This document shows, one piece after another, positions 9,969 through 12,500 of a stretch of 12,500 nt of DNA (positions within the stretch are counted from its first letter, which is position 1; every line of letters starts with the position of its first letter). The stretch comes from Stramonita haemastoma (lineage: Eukaryota; Mollusca; Gastropoda; Neogastropoda; Muricidae): NCBI GenBank assembly GCA_030674155.1, contig CM060318.1, positions 85,145,622 to 85,158,121 of the forward strand, given 5' to 3'. Under the pieces are notes generated by a model. It saw only the letters and a list, made by a program, of their open reading frames with translations, did not search any database and was not told the origin of the DNA. Position numbers and translations under genes: made by a program.

Positions 9969-10242
9969 GTTGTCTTGGTGTTCTAAACCATGTCACGGGC
10001 ATATGTGCGTTAAATGTTCGACTTTCCAGTCCTTAGTTTCAATTTGCTGTGTTGCGCATTTGCGGTGTGCATACGCACTTTGCCTATTTTTTCTCTCCAA
10101 CATCCCTAGATAAAATTTTATACCCCATGCAGGACTTCACTTTATTGCTACATCTGAAAGACTAGTACCAAGATGACAAATCATAGTGTAGTGATTTGAA
10201 GAAGCGTCTTGGTTTAGACAATAACCAAACCTGTGATTTCTC
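9969..10242. other. Unique sequence, no gene seen
   Basis: Mixed sequence. TCTTGGTTTAGACA at 10207-10220 also occurs at the right end of repeat D copy 1. Nothing else was recognised. Confidence 0.5.
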
Positions 10243-10245
10243 ATC

Positions 10246-10395
10246 CTTGTTGTTGCTGTTGTTGCACACCTCCGAGCTCAACAGCTGGAATGCCATCCAA
10301 AATACCTACTCTGACTCACTCAGTCCACCTGGTAATAATGTGACACTGCTAAATGAATGCACACTGGTTGAGAGGTTTGTGTATACGACTGCTTT
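10246..10395 (+). repeat. Dispersed repeat family D, copy 2
   Basis: It aligns with 3538-3680: TTGTTGTTG..., TTGCACA.CTCC.AGCT.AACA, the exact CTCTGACTCACT (10309-10320), TCCACC.GG, and GCACACTGGTTGAGAGGTTTGTGT. It shows similar divergence and the same orientation as copy 1. A plus frame of 72 codons crosses it but shows no conserved motif. Confidence 0.65.
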
Positions 10396-10558
10396 CAAGT
10401 ACTTCGCCCTGTAGGCAGCCATACTCCAACTTCTACGGTTTTCTTTTTCCTTTACCGAAAAGTGGCAAGTTATCTAGAACTGGAGAGAATATCAACATAA
10501 TATTTTAAAGCATAATAACATTGTAGGTCCAGGCACTTAAGTTACAGCCATACAGCCA
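10396..10558. other. Unique spacer
   Basis: AT-rich sequence between repeat D copy 2 and SINE A, with nothing recognised. Confidence 0.45.
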
Positions 10559-10982
10559 GATGGATCGGTGGTCTAGGTGGTAACGCGCCTTGCCTAGAAA
10601 GCAAAAAGTCCGGGTCGGAGTGTGCAGTGGTTCGTACCCTGTTTGGGCCCAACACTTTTTCCCCATCCATTAGACCCTGAGTGGTGGTCTGGGCGCTAGT
10701 CTTTCGGATGATACGATAAACCGAGGTCCCGTGTGTTACACATCACTATTTAGCGCACGTAAAAGAACCCACGGCAACAAGGGGGTTGACCCTGGCAAAA
10801 TTCTGTAGAAAAAAGCCACTCTGGTAGGAAAACAAATACACTTGCATGCAGGAAAAAGAAAAAAAACTGGGTAGGCACTGCAATTGTGGCAATGCGCTCT
10901 CCCCGGGGAGAGCAGCCCGAATTTCACGCAGAGAAATTTGCTGTGACATAAAGTGGTGCAAAATACAAAATACAAATACAAT
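10559..10982 (+). mobile_element. SINE family A, near full length, tRNA-derived
   Basis: The tRNA-like head has an A-box candidate TGGTCTAGGTGG (10569-10580) and a B-box candidate GGTTCGTACCC (10629-10639), 60 bases apart. The central module has TTTCGGATGA...AAACCGAGGTCCCGTGTG (10711-10735) and AGCGCACGTAAAAGAACCCA (10752-10771). The 3' module has an 18-bp perfect palindrome at 10896-10913 and AATTTCACGCAGAGAAATTT, and the element ends in an ACAAAAT/ACAAAT-type tail to about 10982. I recall this central module from molluscan SINEs but cannot name the family with confidence. A reversed 3' fragment lies at 2636-2693. Cross-strand open frames here are accidental. Confidence 0.88.
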
Positions 10983-10984
10983 GA

Positions 10985-11660
10985 CTGAACTATTGGCATG
11001 GGCCAACGAAATTTTTTCACACCAAAATAAGGATTGTAATTGTTTTTTTCTAAATCTATAGCTTAGTGTAATGTGGACATGGTACACTCAGCAATGCTAG
11101 CTGCTGTCCTCCATGACCTACTCTCAATTTCCATAATAAATTCAGGTAAAAAAAATAATGGGATGTTAAACCGTATTCTGTTGAGGGTTATTCTTCTATG
11201 CCCAAGGAGGTCTAGTATTTAATTGTACTGACATATATTTCCTCCACGGAATTTACAGTCTACATATGGCCTTCCATTCAATTTTGCGTCTGCTCACTCT
11301 TGGTGATATTAGTCATACGGCCTGGTCAGTGGGTTGAGGTATGCCCCCAAACTGGCATCAACATCAAAAGCTGGGAACCTCAGAGGAGATGCTGAAGGGT
11401 TAATTGTGACCCATCTGTGGCTGCTTTCTCCTGTCACAACACACAGTGTCATAGAGTCTGACCCCTGGTGATTTGTGAGCACGTGTTAATTAGCTTCTTA
11501 GCTGGATGGCTGATGATTTCTATGATACAGCTTGATGAAGATGGTTTATGCAAACCGAGGGTAGGCTTGCCAGTTGGCAAGAAGACATACATGCACAGGT
11601 ACACCTATCTTGATGCAATAATGAATATGGATGTAAAGGTTGACTTATAGGCGCATGTCT
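10985..11660. other. Unique sequence, no supported gene
   Basis: This is the longest non-repetitive stretch in the window, about 675 bases. A plus frame of 60 codons at 11468-11650 has mixed composition but no recognisable motif and no clear splice context. No tRNA boxes and no match to the window's repeat families were seen. Confidence 0.5.
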
Positions 11661-11795
11661 GCAAGCACACATGCTGCACATATACAGGTACACACACACA
11701 CACTTACCCACACAGCATACACGCATGCACACACACATACACACACGCGCATGCACGCACGCATGCACGCGTGCACACGCACACACTGAAACACA
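11661..11795. repeat. Degenerate CA/GCATG/CGCA array
   Basis: CA repeats are mixed with GCATGCACGC-type alternating purine-pyrimidine sequence (best at about 11748-11778). It is heavily interrupted, so older than the pure CA tracts. Confidence 0.85.
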
Positions 11796-11849
11796 CAGAA
11801 GTAAAGAAAAGACAAACAAGGACAAGAAAACAAAGGGACAAAACTATAA

Positions 11850-11967
11850 ATAGGGGGAGAGAGACACAGACAGAGATAGAGAGACAGACAGACTGAGAGA
11901 CAGTGAGGGAGACAGAGAAAGAGAATAAGACACAGTCAGAGACAGGTAGAGAAAGAGAAATAGACAC

Positions 11968-12008
<41 letters not shown>

Positions 12009-12035
12009 GAGGGAGACAGAGACAGACAGATAGAG
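11850..12035. repeat. GA/GACA array with one clean (GACA)n block
   Basis: Degenerate GAGACAGA-type sequence surrounds a clean GACA block at about 11969-12007. The minus-strand SVCLSVCL frame is repeat translation. It ends about 60 bases before repeat E copy 2. Confidence 0.93.
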
Positions 12036-12095
12036 GAGTTCCACAGAAGCCAAGAGCAGAGCAGAACAAAGCAGACAGGTGCACAGGGGGCCACA

Positions 12096-12215
12096 TGAGT
12101 AAACAATCCCCGCTCCCAGAGTACAACCAATGACATCAAGACCTATTTCCCCCTTCCTTTTCTCACCTTGGAACATCTTGAATGAAGTCATGGGGTACTT
12201 GTACCCTGGGCATTG
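12096..12215. repeat. Dispersed repeat family E, copy 2
   Basis: It aligns with 7023-7120 in the same orientation: AAACAATCC, CTCCCAGAGTACAA, ATGACATCAAG, TTCC..TTTTCTCACCTTGG (12154-12173), GAACAT, TGAAGTCAT. A GACA array lies to its left, as at copy 1. No coding potential is supported. Confidence 0.75.
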
Positions 12216-12287
12216 GGAGGAAAACAGACTAGAATAGAATCCGTGACCTTTTCTGCTCCTGTTTTCCCGGCCCCTCTCCATCTTCCT

Positions 12288-12425
12288 TCAGACAAAAGAG
12301 AGATCTTCCTCCCTCCTGTTTCAGACAACAAAAGAGAGATCTTCCTCCCTCCTGTTTCAGACAACAAAAGAGAGATCTTCCTCCCTCCTGTTTCAGACAA
12401 CAAACAAGAGATCCTCTGCCCTCCA
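12288..12425. repeat. 36-bp minisatellite, about 3.8 copies
   Basis: Units begin TCAGACAACAAAAGAGAG and end CCTCCTGTT, starting at 12288, 12321, 12357 and 12393. The first is 33 bases (it lacks AAC), the next two are 36 and nearly identical, and the last is partial and diverged. Because the period is a multiple of three, both strands stay open; the plus strand would read a 12-residue unit KREIFLPPVSDN. No start context, splice context or flanking coding sequence supports translation. Confidence 0.93.
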
Positions 12426-12442
12426 GTAAGGTAGCCAAATTC

Positions 12443-12500
12443 TGACTTCAGGGATGATGATTCTCGAAACACAACACCAGTGTGCATGCATTTTTGTTTT
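12443..12500. repeat. Repeat F copy 2, cut by the window end
   Basis: It aligns with 4123-4180: TCAGGGATGATG, AAACACAACACCAG, and the 16-mer CAGTGTGCATGCATTT at 12478-12493. In the first copy a minus-strand SINE B lies about 50 bases to the left, but no SINE B flanks this one, so F is probably independent of it. Confidence 0.65.

Noticed and set aside
10559..10645. Functional tRNA gene
   Set aside because: A and B boxes are present, but the region does not fold into a full cloverleaf by eye and continues into SINE modules, so it is a tRNA-derived SINE head.
11468..11650. 60-codon plus frame in the longest unique stretch
   Set aside because: No recognisable motif and no clear splice context. 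The length is within chance expectation.

Overview
This looks like non-coding DNA from an animal nuclear genome, most likely a mollusc and probably a marine gastropod. The basis is very dense long dinucleotide and GACA microsatellites together with several tRNA-derived SINE-like repeats whose modules resemble ones I recall from molluscan genomes; that taxonomic call is inference from memory, not a search. I find no complete protein-coding gene, no rRNA, no functional tRNA, no CRISPR array and no bacterial-style operon. The longer open frames are translations of simple repeats (VCVC from GT, ERER from GA, SLSL from CT, TDRQ from GACA, poly-Asp/Thr/Ala/Ser from triplets) or run through SINEs. 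The one frame worth a look is open from base 3 to about base 190, before it runs into a GT tract.

Layout. 1-208: unique sequence with that open frame. 209-387: compound GT/GA/GT/CG/GT array. 388-1935: unique sequence interrupted by a pure 114-bp (AG)n and a degenerate GACA array. 1934-3146: almost continuous microsatellite (GT, CT, CT, CTTT, GT/CG, GT, AG, GACA), with the truncated tail of one SINE (2197-2280) and a reversed fragment of another (2636-2693) wedged between tracts. 3146-5300: unique DNA, one copy of a ~150-bp repeat (family D), two head-to-head copies of SINE family B, a degenerate CAR triplet array and one copy of short repeat F. 5370-7020: GACA, CTGT/CT/GT and a 550-bp CA/CG array containing an internal ~138-bp tandem duplication. 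7023-7420: a copy of repeat E, then a 7-bp minisatellite. 7540-8092: poly-C, a GAT/ACT/CTG/ACT triplet compound, and (AC)51. 8130-8683: a decayed LINE reverse-transcriptase C-terminal fragment (minus strand) and a third SINE B copy. 8684-9490: unique, then GT, poly-G and T-rich DNA. 9491-9958: SINE family C framed by CT tracts, then a (ATGT)27 array. 10243-10982: a second repeat D copy and the best SINE in the window (family A, with A and B boxes). 10985-11660: unique. 11660-12035: degenerate CA and GACA arrays. 12096-12500: second repeat E copy, a 36-bp minisatellite and the second repeat F copy.

The main theme is the relation between retroposons and simple repeats. SINE tails and internal CT-rich stretches sit directly against long microsatellites, and GACA tracts lie where GA and CA tracts meet. 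Two SINE families share one central module but have different 3' ends, which is the modular build expected of invertebrate SINEs. I see no novel molecular system here; the findings concern repeat architecture and a few candidate regulatory clusters.
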